A stretch of 64,000 nt of DNA from Paramecium sonneborni (lineage: Eukaryota > Ciliophora > Oligohymenophorea > Peniculida > Parameciidae): assembly GCA_905182985.1 (NCBI GenBank), contig CAJJDN010000009.1, forward strand, positions 124,770-188,769. The letters run 5' to 3'. The position numbers and the translations under genes are program-made. Below, piece by piece: positions 45,432 through 57,501 of the stretch; positions within the stretch are counted from its first letter, which is position 1, and each line of letters opens with the position of its first letter. Under the pieces are notes generated by a model. The model ran no database searches and was not told the DNA's origin. It saw only the letters and a program-made list of their open reading frames with translations.

Positions 45432-46266
45432 TCATAATCTTGGTAACCCTAAGTCATATGCATTACCTGGTGCCATTTATCTACTAAAGCAAGCCTTAAT
45501 TGCATCTCGATACATTTCTTCTTTGAGTTTTGTAAAATTTTCCTTATCCTATCCATATTTTGAAACAGACAAGGCTTTTTAGATAGCAGCTTCTATAATC
45601 TTATCCTCTGTAGCTAATCCATCAACTATTTAATTCTGTAAACCCTCAGAGCCTAAATCATATCTTCTTGCCAATAAGCATAGATCTCTATGAACATTAG
45701 GAGTAAGCTTACACTAGCACACTGCATTCATTCCAGGAGGTAGATACATACCTTAAAATATTAATATAATGATTACCAATTTCAATTTCGGGTAATGAAC
45801 AATGTGCTTTTTTTGGTTCTGCTCTTGCTATTCTCCAATCATGAGCAAACATGAACATACATCCTCCAGCCACGGCATGACCATTTACTAATGCTATTGT
45901 TGGAATTGGATATCTTAATAATCTTCCTAATAATCTTATAAATTCAAGAACAAAATTATTTCTATCGAATATATTCATATTCTATCTTATAATTATATTT
46001 ACTCCTGTAACATTAAGATCTAAACCTCCACTAAACACTGTTGGATGTAAGGATGTTGTAATTAATGCTGTGTGCCCTTGATGTTATTCTACAATAGTAA
46101 GAGCATCATGAATTTCTCTAACAAATTTGTGTGTGAAAGTATTGGCTTTTTAATTTAAGAGCATAAAGAAGATTTACTCATATTAAGGATGTTGTTTAAT
46201 AATCACAGTCTTTTTAAGATCTTCTTCATTTAATTTTAGAAGGTCAATTAATTAAGTTTTTATCAT
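45432..46266 (-). CDS. Delta3,Delta2-enoyl-CoA isomerase-like (crotonase family)
   Basis: Crotonase-fold enzyme that shifts the double bond of unsaturated enoyl-CoAs so that beta-oxidation can proceed. 262 residues, introns 45982-46002 and 45752-45776. The oxyanion-hole segments are visible (VFSGGLDL and NGHAVAGGCMFMFAHDW). The following region has LPEIEIGMYLPPGMNAV, placing a Glu where isomerases carry one. Spacing is closest to plant peroxisomal ECI proteins as I recall them. The C-terminus is PRL, which fits a loose type-1 peroxisomal targeting signal. Its stop lies 36 bp from the vWA gene stop. A hydratase rather than isomerase activity cannot be excluded. Confidence 0.8.
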
Positions 46267-46298
46267 ATTATAATAAAATATATATTATTTGTTACACA

Positions 46299-47633
46299 TC
46301 AAGATTAAATTTATTAGTCTAGTAATTAAGCTTTAAGGCAGAGGGAATTAGTTTTTTCAAGGATTTTATCTTTCAGGATTGCTTCTACATCATCATCTTC
46401 TTTATTTTTAAATAGCAATTATGTTGTTTAAATTTCAGTAGGCTTAACATACCTGTTAATTATTTCATTTATTCTATTCCAAGTCATTGAATGCTAAATT
46501 AAGTGAGGCATACATATTTAGCATTTTTACTCAAATGAATTTGCATCAGAGCAAATTTTGCATTTTTCTATATCTACCTTTAATTAAATAACAATTATAC
46601 TTCAACTCTAAATTTTTTATCAAATCTAACATCCTTTTAAATCTATGATGGATCCAAATCATTCAAATCATAGGTTAATTTACTCTGATAAAATTACTTA
46701 TTTACTTTGTATTTTGAAAGAATGCTGTATTGAAAGCTAATCTAAACATTTTTGAATCACTTATTGTACCATAACTTTTTACTTTAATTAATACATCTGC
46801 AGATAGTGGAATTTAGTTCCCAAAAATAATTTGATGACTTTTACCTACATATTTTTTTGATTATTTTTTGGTAGAATATAATTTTAAATCCTTAATTACA
46901 TCAATAATTTCTACGTAAGGATAACATTAACCATTAATATCAATTTAAGGAGAACTATATCTTAATACGTATAGTACTTTCCATAAAAGGATATTGATTT
47001 GATTTAGATAAGATTTGGAAATATTCGTTTATCCATATTAAGTAAATCATTAAAATAATTTATGTATTTGATTTGACATGGTTAGTTTACACTTAAACCT
47101 TCTCCATAGAATCTTTTTTTTCCATAATAATTAAGAACATCAGACACATTGTTAAATCTGCCAGAATATAATAAATAACAGCAAATAACTGTCCCAGTTC
47201 TTCCCTTCCCTGCTAAACAGTGAACTACTACAATATTTTCAAAATTTGCTCATTTACTAACTGTATAAAATACATTTTAATATATTATGAATTTATAAAC
47301 AAATGTCGAATAAAACATTTAACGAGGGTGAATGATGGTCTTTCCAAAAATAATCTTTAAAGATTTATCCTTTAAATTTAGATTCATCATAATTCTTGCC
47401 ACTTAAATTGAAAATGAAATACTCTTCCTTATGCCTTTCATTCAAGTATTAAGCTACCTATTAATTTTAGTATATTTTACTTAATCGATAGGGTTTCGAT
47501 AGATTCCTTGAATTCCTTCTCCAGGCATGCTCATGGCTATTATTCTTTTTGTTATATAAGTTAGATCCAAATTAAAATTGCCTTGTTTTAAGCGATTTTT
47601 TTTCCCTGAAACCTTTTCTCTTAAATAATCCAT
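46299..47633 (-). CDS. PTEN: PTEN phosphatidylinositol-3-phosphatase with Cys-rich C-terminal extension
   Basis: Lipid phosphatase that removes the 3-phosphate of PIP3 at the plasma membrane. About 405 residues, as in human PTEN (403). Introns: 47458-47480, 47249-47273, 46955-46977, 46683-46705, 46578-46600. The N-terminus aligns well (FNLDLTYITKRIIAMSMP). The P-loop is HCLAGKGRTG with catalytic Cys123 (human 124). A C2-like domain follows (about 180-340). After it comes CKICSDANSFEQKCQIC (CxxC-x9-CxxC), probably zinc-binding, and about 70 helical residues, in place of the disordered PTEN tail and PDZ motif. I chose the ATG at 47633, which matches the PTEN start; an in-frame ATG at 47687 would overlap the upstream stop. 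Confidence 0.88.
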
Positions 47634-47683
47634 ATAATTTAGAAATACAAAATAATTTATATAATTAAAATCAAGCACTTCAA

Positions 47684-49142
47684 TCATTTTACATTTTTAC
47701 CATCCTATAAATGCAACTCTATTTCTCGTAATTCCATGGGTACCTAGTTTTATTAATCATGATTTGAGCATTGTTGATTAATAATTTTATAGTTAGTATA
47801 ATAAATGCACCATTACTATTCAAGGATATTATGTTTATTTGAAAATATTAAGATTATTGGAATATTTACTAATTATACTACACAAAGAAATATTGATATT
47901 GCCATTAAAGGTATGGAATTTGTTTAGGTTGCTATCAAAGCAATAAGAATGATATTCCATATCCAAGTCAATACTGTTATTTTATTTATAAATTTATCAT
48001 AATCCTCCAATTATTCCTCAAGTTATCCTTTCCATAAAGCTACAAAATGTCGGCATAAGAATATTTTAAAATGGATAACACATTAACTTACAATTAAAAT
48101 AAACACCAGATAGATAGAAATCAATATAATAGCTATCACTGTAATTGGAATATATTGAATCCAATGTGTAACCATTTAATACATACCTTTAATCATTTGA
48201 TAAAAATGATTATGAATTTTATTTTAAAAGCTCCAAATTAAAAATAAGAATCCAACTAACAAAGAGCCAACAGTAATAATTAGACTATTACATGATATTA
48301 TGAAAACATATAAAGTAAAGGATAAAATAAAATTTATTATTCTTTTCTTTCTCGAAGGTTTTCTAATGCTTGACTCAATTGATTACTAATCCATTATTAA
48401 AAGTATAGCAAGAAGTAATATAGATGAAAAAATACAAGCAAATTGAAATATAGTTGTTATGAATGCAATCCAAAAAGATTCACTTATGAAATTAGGATAT
48501 TAGAAAGTAACTATTCTTGTATTATCAATTATTGAATGTTTGCTTACATATAATTAAATTTATTATTCTTATTAGATTTTAGCATCATATGAAATACAGA
48601 ACCATGAAGGCAACTTTATTTCATCTCCATTATCGTAATATTTATACGGGAGTGGATATTCTACAATTGATGCTTCATTTTAACTTGACTAACATCCAAT
48701 GCCTAATTTATTATTGCTTAGTTTGAATATCAATGTAGCGTAATCTTCGTTATAAAACTAACTTGTATTTCTCTAAGTTAAATATCCTGTATCTGCTTCA
48801 AAAGGTATCAATACATTTTCAAACATTTGTAGGTATATAATAATAAAAATGGGCCACCAAATCAGCATAAATGTTAGTAAAATAACTGTGATACAGAAAT
48901 CCTGTTCACTTTCAGATTAGGTCTAATGTATATTTAATGAATAATACTTGTTTCTCATTAGCTATACTTACATAAAATAAACTAAATAATATTACTGATA
49001 TTACAAATATAGGGCTCAAATATAAGGACCAGATCCAATGAGGAGAAATGTCCAAATATAAATGTACACAAACACTGTAATAAGCAATCAAAGACAGTAT
49101 GCAAATTAGTAAGCTTCTGAAATGAAATTTATATTGCTTCAT
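47684..49142 (-). CDS. Multipass membrane protein of unknown function
   Basis: 477 residues, one intron (48923-48947) whose removal gives a continuous frame. About nine to ten hydrophobic segments: two near the N-terminus (LLICILSLIAYYSVCVHLYL; IWSLYLSPIFVISVILFSLF), one near 110, then a polar loop of about 110 residues probably facing the lumen or outside, and six in the C-terminal half. Several helices carry Trp-rich starts (HWIW, HWIQYIP, LTWIW), somewhat like TMEM185-type proteins, but I would not assign the family. Its stop is 50 bp upstream of the PTEN start and its ATG is 144 bp from a divergent small gene. Confidence 0.7.
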
Positions 49143-49286
49143 TTTTAATTTAAATTGCTATTTTAATAGTAAGTTTCTAAAGGAAGAAAATTACTCAAAA
49201 ATGTGAAGTAGAAGTGCATTTATAATTGTTATAATAAGCTCGTTAATATATATATTACCATAATTAATTAATATATATTTATTAAA

Positions 49287-49517
49287 ATGTATTAAATCTT
49301 CAGAGCTATGAGAATGATGAAACAGATTATCAGACCTATGAGATTTTGTGCTCCTATTGTGGCTACCAATAATTACTTAAATATATACAATTTGAATCAA
49401 TTTTACATGAATTTGTTAATTGACATCAATGAAGAGGATGAGGAAATAATGTAAGTAAAACAAGAACCTAATATTCGTAGGTCAATTAAGAAAGAGAAAT
49501 GTGTCGTCCAGAATTGA
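49287..49517 (+). CDS. Small hypothetical protein (76 aa), possible mitochondrial presequence
   Basis: Uninterrupted 76-codon frame. The first 25 residues are Arg/Lys/Met-rich without acids (MYQIFRAMRMMKQIIRPMRF), resembling a mitochondrial targeting peptide. The remainder has an acidic patch (INEEDEE) followed by a basic tail. The stop codon abuts the stop of the convergent PP2A scaffold gene without a spacer. No family recognised. Confidence 0.45.
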
Positions 49518-51463
49518 TCATTTGAATTATAAATATATAATTTATGCAACATCTCTAACATCCTAATCCGAATCATTTATTGGGATTAAATCTAACTGTT
49601 TGCATTTCTTATTATTAAGCAAGATTTCTAACAAAGCCAATTTTACATTAGGCACTTCATTTTTTAATTACCTTAATACATTATATGTATATTCTCCCAA
49701 AAAGAAAGCATTTCCCAATCCTAAGACAAAATTAACTCTAACTAAATAATTTGCATGTTTTAGTAATTCACTTAATTAATCTATGACTCTTTTACCCTTT
49801 TCAATCAAATTATTTTCTCTAAGTTGTCTAAACAACTGAAAAAGTGTCTGCATTTTTTAATATAATTCTTACTTTACTAGCTTCCTCACGTACTGCAGAA
49901 ATTCTATCTTATAATAGCCTTTTAATTAATTAAATTTCTAAGTCATCAGACTAAAAAGTCTTGAATAATTAAAATTATTATAAATTAGTTAAGAACTATT
50001 ATATGTTAAATAAATACCATCTACAATGATATCAAACATTATTGTCTCATTCTCCAATTCTTGCATTGTTCTATATTAATTATAACTTGAAGTAAATTTT
50101 TAACTATCTGTTATGATTCAGCTTACTAAAAAGCATTGTCTGAAATGAATTATAAAACTATGTTAAAAGATTTTTATTTAGAAACAAATTTAAATTTAAG
50201 ATCAGTGTCTCCACTCATTAATTAATTCATTAAAAATCTTAAGAAATATTAGATTTCCTCTTATTAATAATAAATTCTTCTATCTGTTGCTTGATTCAAA
50301 ATTAAAATAACCGACTCTACTAAATTCTATTTTATCATAAAATTCTTTTCTTACTCTAATAAAGTCATATATTACTAAATTTATCCAAGATGCTAAGATT
50401 ATTATATAATAAAATTACCCCTTTATAGATTGTTTTTGATTCTTTGATAAAAACTACTAATTTTCCACAATATATTGATAATTTTTATTTCAACTCTAAT
50501 TCGGTTTTGGAAAACAATTTAATGAAATTTTCAATAAATAATTTACTGTCAGCAGTATTTTATAATACTTATAGAGATTCAATGCAAATTTCTAAAAAGC
50601 AGTTGTATGCATTAATATTATCCATTTTGAATAATTTATTCAAATATTCATGATAACCTTGAAATTTAATTAAAGAAGGAACACTATAGAATAGATTTGA
50701 TTTAAAATCCTTTCCATTTGTAAAAACATTATCAGCTAATTCAATACAAAATTTCTGCTCTTCTGGATTACTTGCCCATTAAGCAAATTCTTTTATGCTT
50801 AGTACTACTCTTTTTCTCACATTTTACTCATTACTTAACATTAAATTTTTAAAATACTCCATCCATTCTTATAATACTTACTCAGAAACTAGATTATAAA
50901 GATTTGCAATTAATGTGACTGCTGCACATTATTCATCTAAATCGCCATCTTTAGCTTCAATTATTCTCTAAGTCACACATTCTTCAAATAAATGTTATTA
51001 TTTCACTAATCTCTTCCCAATGTCTCTCATAATTTTGATATACATAGTTTTAGTTTCATCCTTTGTTCTATCACCAATGGTTTCAAGTAATGGTTTCAAT
51101 AAAATTAAACTATTCTCAGGACCTCCGATTAAATTTATTAATTTTGGCATAGATTCTAGTAATGTAAGCATAACTTATAATTCTTCAGGAACATCCTCAA
51201 CTAAAATACAACTTAATATCTTAACCAGCCTTTTCTTGATCCTTAAGTAAATTTGAAATAAATCCGCCTAATAAGCCTTTTGCTCTTGCAGGACCCAATA
51301 CTAAAGCAATAGTTGAAAGGTTTTGCAAACAGTAAGTTCTTGTGCTTGAATGATCACTTTTCATCTCTTCTAATAATATGGAAATAGGAAGTAATGTTTT
51401 CATATCTGTATTTTCATCATCTAAATTAGATAAAAACTTTTTTACCCATATCTTAGAATGCAT
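49518..51463 (-). CDS. PP2A scaffold subunit A (PR65)-like HEAT-repeat protein
   Basis: HEAT-repeat scaffold that joins catalytic and regulatory subunits of protein phosphatase 2A. About 615 residues (PR65 is 589); introns 51201-51225 (unusual 5' end GTTAAG), 50393-50418, 49996-50017 and 49848-49872 give an exact frame. The N-terminus matches PR65: LLPISILLEEMKSDHSSTR, then LSTIALVLGPARAKG and MPKLINLIGGPEN. HEAT-like helical pairs continue to the end (DRISAVREEASKTLFQLFRQ, NEVPNVKLALLEILL). Repeats in the middle are much less conserved, so this may be a divergent paralogue rather than the main A subunit. Confidence 0.72.
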
Positions 51464-51477
51464 TTTATAAGAGTTAA

Positions 51478-52443
51478 TGGATTCCTAATTCTTATGTCTA
51501 TTTAGATCTGGTTGTATCAATTGAAGATAGCGATTTGCCTTTCTAAATTGATGAATTAGATGATTAGTCTGTACTCATTTTATTATAATTATGTAATTCT
51601 CAAAAATATTAAACATTATTATAGCTTTGAAACCAGAAGTATTAAATTAAAATTAAATATCATCTTAGAAATCAATTCAGAAAAGCCTGTTGTATTGAAA
51701 GTATTCACAGTTAGGAATGAAAAATTAATGTTTTCAATGACTCCAATAAAAGCAACATATGTTGAGAAAAATAATTATTTTTTAATTCAAAATTTGGCTG
51801 GATTCTCTTTGAACTAGTTCCTGAGATTCGTTAAAGAGAAGGAAATCATCATCTAGAGTGGGACAAAAAGAAACAATTTAGGGGTTAATAGATTGGATAA
51901 ATTTTAATCAACAAAAATAAAGCATATGATGAAACTTCGAGCTTTTTTTATCAGTACTCCTAAATTTATATCAAATAAGCATATTCAACATAAGTAAATG
52001 AAAAGAGAGTTTTAAAAATTGCACAAGAGATACATCTATCAATAACATAAGATGAAGAATAAGATAAATAAGTCAACCCTTATAGGATAATTCTGAATTA
52101 AGAAGAATACATTACAGCATTAGAATTAATTAATTTAATTAACTTTAATGATTATTTTAGTTTTCATTGCCTTTTTTATTAGGTTGGGATGCTTTATATA
52201 CACCCTTATCTTCTGATATTGATGTTTAAGATTTAATTTTTTATATAAATATTAAAATTTCAAATGTTTTATTCCAAGATTACTGTTCTTATATAATTAT
52301 TAATCGTTCTAATTTTGGCTATTTCATCTATTGGAATGAAAGTTAATAAGCATTTTGTGGACCAAATCTAGAGAATAAATTTGAAAATACCTCTCTATTT
52401 AATTTTCTTAAGAAAGGATTCCAGCAAAACAGTTATGCCATGA
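51478..52443 (+). pseudogene. Broken C2-like reading frame, gene status uncertain
   Basis: Protein-like segments occur in different frames. One reads YLDLVVSIEDSDLPFQIDEL (about 51497-51560); a second NEKLMFSMTPIKATYVEKNN (about 51700-51770); the third is open from 51766 to the TGA at 52441 and starts FGWILFELVPEIRQREGNHH. The order resembles a C2 domain, whose last strand often reads GWxxxELVPE. The join between the second and third would work if the T run at 51776-51782 had one more T, so either a sequencing error or a frameshift is present. The last 370 bases overlap the 3' end of the PAS gene on the other strand. Treat it as a pseudogene or mis-sequenced gene. Confidence 0.35.
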
Positions 52444-55400
52444 TCAAAGTTAGCATGAAGAAAATCATTAATATTAATTGCTAAACTATGTAATTTTCTT
52501 AATCAGCTGTAACGATATTCAAATATTAATTATTTAAAAGGGAATATGCATTTTTAAGGACATAAAATTACATATCATCTAATGAATAACAACAATATTT
52601 ACTTATTTCATAGCTTTCTGGAGTATTGAGTAAATTTAGAAGTTTATTTTTCTTTGTATTATCAGAAAGTTACAAGAATGTATAGTCAGACCAAGGAAAC
52701 TCTAAAGTGTCATTAAAATTTAAATTCTAATAAGTATTGTATAATTTTCTGATGTTTTGAAAATGCCTCGAAACTGCTGTCATTAATCCATGATCTAAGA
52801 TTCCATTAGCAAACGTTTCACATTGAATTTCTTCAAAAATGATAATTGTGCAAAGATTATCAAACATAATCTAATTGTAATAATCAATGTATGAAATATC
52901 ATTATATTCTACGTTTATCGCATGTAATTTTTGATATAGAGTATCAATTTCATAAACATTGTTTATCAACTAAACCATAGTGGTGTTACTATCCTGATTC
53001 ATTAAATTGAATTTATCATTGTGTATATACTATTTAAGTGAATTGACAAGAATGGAATAATAGCTGGAACTTAATGAAGTTTAATTAAATTCATTTAAAA
53101 TATTGATTTTTTGATCTACGTTATTTTAATCTAAAAAGTAAATCATAATAAAGTATGACTCTATAATTGATGCTAAAAATATCATTTTGATAAAGAATCC
53201 CATATGCTTATTTTCATTATTCTTAAACCTTTTTCTTTTTCTACCAAGAAGTGAGACAGGTTCATCAACATTTCCTTTATCTTCAATAATATCAATTTCA
53301 CTCAAAACTTCATCATCCTCATTAGAGGATATTTAAGATAAAAAGTTTTCGCATTTGGAGTAGAATAATTTAGCCGTTTATTCTGGAATATCGAGAAAGA
53401 TGCTCAATATTTCTTACCTTTTATCCAAAGTACTAGTCAATATGCAAGTAAGAATAATTGAGGATATGAAAGTTAAACAAGCTGATAAAATTAGGATGAT
53501 TAAAATATCACTATATAATTTATTCGTTTAATTATAGGATAAATTGATTGTATTCATATACATATCAAGTAATGCACGGATAAAATCATTTAAGGAATTA
53601 TAAATTACATAATAATAATCGATTTAATTCTCGTCTAATTAGGATTAAATTTATTGAATGTTAAGAGATTTACTAACAATTTATTAACTTGCCTATTCTA
53701 TTGTGCTAATTTCTTATCCTGATTAAGTCTTCATCATTACATCAGAATTGAATGAAATCTTCATAAAAACTTCCTTACTAAGTTAATCAAACTATTAAAT
53801 ACTGTTATTCAAATTAAATAATAGTTTATCCTATTTATAATAAGAAAATCCAATGTTTGTAAACATTAATTCTCTTGAATACAGTATGATTTCATTTAAA
53901 TATGTAATCATATCAGATTACTTAATAATCATGTTCCAACCTGTGTTTTAATTGTTGATTTCTTCTCTCTCGAATATATTATTTAAAATACACAATATAA
54001 TTAGTAATATTGTTAGAAGAAATGATATATAATATAGCCATCTGATTGTTTTACTTTCACTTTATGCATTTAAAGTTTCTTATAACTCTTTAGATGATCT
54101 AAAATATCCAGATTCATTTGGCTCATCATTTTATTGATTCTATTATTCCTCTTTCTTTATTTGAATTTCTTCATAACTCTCCATATCAGCATCTGATTGA
54201 AACTTATCAATATCATAGATCACACCCTCAAATAATCTCATTACTCTAATTCCTTAAGAATAATCAATAACATCTTCATTTTTCTCAATTTCTTTGCTTT
54301 TTAAATCATACTCTTGATTAGTTAACATACTCTAATCTTATATATGAGTAATCATTTCACTGTAATTAGCATCAGTATATTCTCCATAAAAATGCATACC
54401 AGTTTATTGAAATTGTAATCTAAAAGAAAAGTTTTAGTTCTTGAATACTTTCTGTTAAAATTATTTCAAATTCGAACTTGACAAGTCTATTAATCTTTCA
54501 ACTCGCACCTAGAATCCAGCTAAACCTTATTCATTTTCTGAACTCTTCATCATAAGAAAATTTATATCCAAAATCGATACACTCAATTTAATAGTCATAT
54601 CAGAAGCCCCAAATGCTATATGATCATCTAAAATTTTTGGAAATATATAATCTATCGATTTTCCTTATTTCATTTTAAAATCATCATAAGATTCTTTTAT
54701 TTCTGGAAATAAATCAAAAAGATGAACTTCTTATATCTATAATGCTTTTACATCAAAACCCAGTAAATTTATACATCCTCCTGAAATATCTTCAACTACA
54801 TATTCTTTATTGCAAACCAAATAGGCAACATCTTTTATCCTCTTTTCTTTTTTAAAAGTTCCTACAAATTCAACTCCTTCTTTTAATACATGATAAACTG
54901 GACGTAATAATACATTAATCCCTAATAAATATCCATTCTTATGCTTTCCTAATAACAATCTTTCTTTATTTAATAATGTTGCTTCGTTGGTATCTAGAAA
55001 TCTTCTTAAAAAATCATCATGATTACTTGCATACAATGATGGCATAATATTATTCACTTTCTTATTCATAAGTTCATTTTTATCAAATCCCAATAACGAG
55101 GCTGCAGCCATATTGACCGCATATATCTATCCAAATTTCTCTTCCTCTAATGAAATAAATATACAGCCATCCTCTTATCCATCAACATTTAAATTTGATG
55201 TCATACCTAATTTAAAAGCTTTTCTTTAAGCAAATGAATTTTCTAACTTTCTAGCCTATTCTAGCAAATCAAAACCTGATATTCTATCATTGAAAATTTC
55301 AATTAAATATTTAGAATATAATCTTAAAGCTTAAGGTAATTATTGATTTTATATTCGTTAAAGTCTCTTCCAAGTCGTATCAACATACATTCTAATTGGA

Positions 55401-57064
55401 AATAATTTTGAACCTATTTCATATAACTTCACCAAATCTGGTTTCTCATCAGCAAATTGAGACCAAAACTCCATCAATAAACTTACACTTCTTTCCATTG
55501 CTTATTTAAAAGATCCAAACTTCTCATCAAAATCTCTTTGTTCTGTAAAATCCTAACCATCCCCACTTAACTCAGATATCTCAGCTTCAATTACACTCTT
55601 TATATAAAACACAATGTATTTTTCATCAAAAGAAGACTTTAATTTCTCTATATTACTTAACTCTTCCAAAGCTTGGGGCTTAGATTTTAAAATTCTTAAA
55701 GTAAATAATGCATATTCTATTCGAATAAAAACATCAGTTGGAAATTTTCCAATCCCCATAATAAACAATCTTGCCATTGTATCATATATTAATTAATGTC
55801 TTTTGTCTGTTTTGCTAACCAATTCATTTTTTGCTTTGAACATATTTAATGAAAATTTAACTTTTTTTAATGGACATAACGGATTTGGACAAGTCTAATT
55901 GTGAAATTCTATGTATCCATTTAATAATTAACCTTAAGGTAACCTCTTTTTATCATATTCAACTAATTTTATAACTTCATGTACATGATTTACCAATTAT
56001 ACAGGATCATCAAATTTATTTACATATATCATCAAACACTATTCCCTTTTCTGTTATTGTAATAATTATATCATAAATACAAAAGGTAAACAAAATAACC
56101 AAGTATAAAGGGATCCAACCATAATTCTCTTTTCAACCAAATTAGAAATGCATAACATAAGGCTTGTCCACATTTCCAAAGTTAGAAAAGTTAAAAATAA
56201 CTTTTACATTACTCTATTATTATAAGCATCATTTTTCTTGGCATACAAAAAACAAATCACTGACCCAATCAATTAATAGACCTCAAAGAACACCTATGAA
56301 TTCTCATTGTGTGGTAGCATAGATAACAAAACTACAATTCCAAAATGAATCTAATTTAAGGCTGAACATCTTCCATTTCTTTTTGACAAAGCGTTTTCTT
56401 AATCAAAAGTTCCATCAAATAGTACAAGATTAACCGATGAGCACATTAAAAATAAGATTATTAACCCAATAATTGAAATTATTTAATCTATGACTAATAA
56501 ACCTTACCAACATTTTTAATTTTAAAAGTCATCCATGTATCCATTTGTACAACTGATTGGAAACTAAATTATTTCAATAAAATAATTACTGTGAATAAGA
56601 ATAATATTGGTATATAAAGTATGGTACTGAATACAAATGTCATGTATTTTAATATGTTAATTTATAATTGAACTGGATCTTTCTGATTTACTATAAATAT
56701 TATTGATATTAAAAATAAGAACACCCAAAAACTTATCAATGCAATTGAAACATAAATTACAACTTGAACTGCACTATAATCCTAATTCAACAAATAATGA
56801 GTAAAATTAAAATATCCAAATATTTAAGTCAATATTTCTGCATTATTGTCCTACCATACTGATACAATCTTTATACAATAATTCTTATACCATATGATGG
56901 AATTTGAAATAATTTATTTGCATCAAAGTAATTAGCATTGCTATACAATGCACTATTATCGATTAATTTTAATCCCGAACCATCAAATATATTAATCGAT
57001 ATACTGAGTTTTAAGTGTTGGATTCTAATGATTTATCTGTCAGATTTTTTCCATCCTCTGACAT
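52073..57064 (-). CDS. Very large multi-TM PAS-domain protein (Tmc-like, ciliate-type)
   Basis: About 1650 residues. Two introns near the 5' end were traced (22 and 20 nt, around 56860 and 56500); more may exist. The N-terminal third is a multipass membrane region (VVIYVSIALISFWVFLFLIS and ILKYMTFVFSTILYIPILF). A PAS domain follows near 54740-55200 (VNMAAASLLGFDKNELMNKK, VNNIMPSLYASNHDDFLRRF) and a second PAS-like unit after it (GGCINLLGFDVKAL). Then come an acidic Gln/Glu segment and two TM helices flanking a roughly 300-residue loop (WLYYISFLLTILLIILCILN; LILMIFFMLTLIMAQLFCW). This order matches the Tmc-type PAS proteins expanded in ciliates and Dictyostelium, whose function is unclear, probably sensory. 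The start MSEDGKNLTDK lies 52 bp from the coiled-coil gene stop. Confidence 0.75.
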
Positions 57065-57115
57065 TATTAAAAATATAAATATATTATCTAATTGTTATAA
57101 AAATAAACAAAAATT

Positions 57116-57500
57116 TCATTAGAATGATATCGATCTTTCTGGTATTAAATTTTATGAAATTGTCTGATCAGGCAATGTTTTTAATATCCTCTCTCTTATT
57201 TTTTTCAACGGTACTTTTGGATAAACGTACTTATCTTAAAATAATAGTTTATTTTAAGGTCTATAATATTTCTCAATATTTTAAAGTAATTCGATCATTG
57301 AAATATCTAATTTTTTAGTATGCATCAATATTTATAAAAAATTACTTAATTGACTATGATTATTTTTTGTAAATTCTCTTAAATATTCATAAACTGGTAT
57401 CTCGATTACTTCAGGCTATTGAAGATGAATTAATTTAATTTCTTTAATTAATTCGCATTAGTGTTCTATTTCTTCTTGTTGTAGTTTTAAAGTAATTTTC
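57116..57500 (-). pseudogene. Truncated copy of the coiled-coil gene (assembly artefact)
   Basis: 3' end of the gene at 58303-58961, cut by the N at 57501. It is the end of the left contig and not a separate gene. Confidence 0.9.
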
Positions 57501-57501
57501 N
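57501..57501. other. Assembly joint (single N)
   Basis: Bases 57502-58687 repeat 56315-57500 exactly (1186 bp, offset 1187). Joining 57500 to 58688 restores the true order. Confidence 0.95.

Noticed and set aside
47685..47687. ATG overlapping the stop of the membrane-protein gene as PTEN start
   Set aside because: The downstream ATG at 47633 matches the PTEN N-terminus in length and leaves a 50-bp spacer; the extra 18 codons read like AT-rich leader.
57124..57318. Hydrophobic 64-codon + strand frame, repeated at 58311-58505
   Set aside because: It is antisense to the coiled-coil gene, whose minus-strand frame has far better composition; the repetition is the contig overlap.
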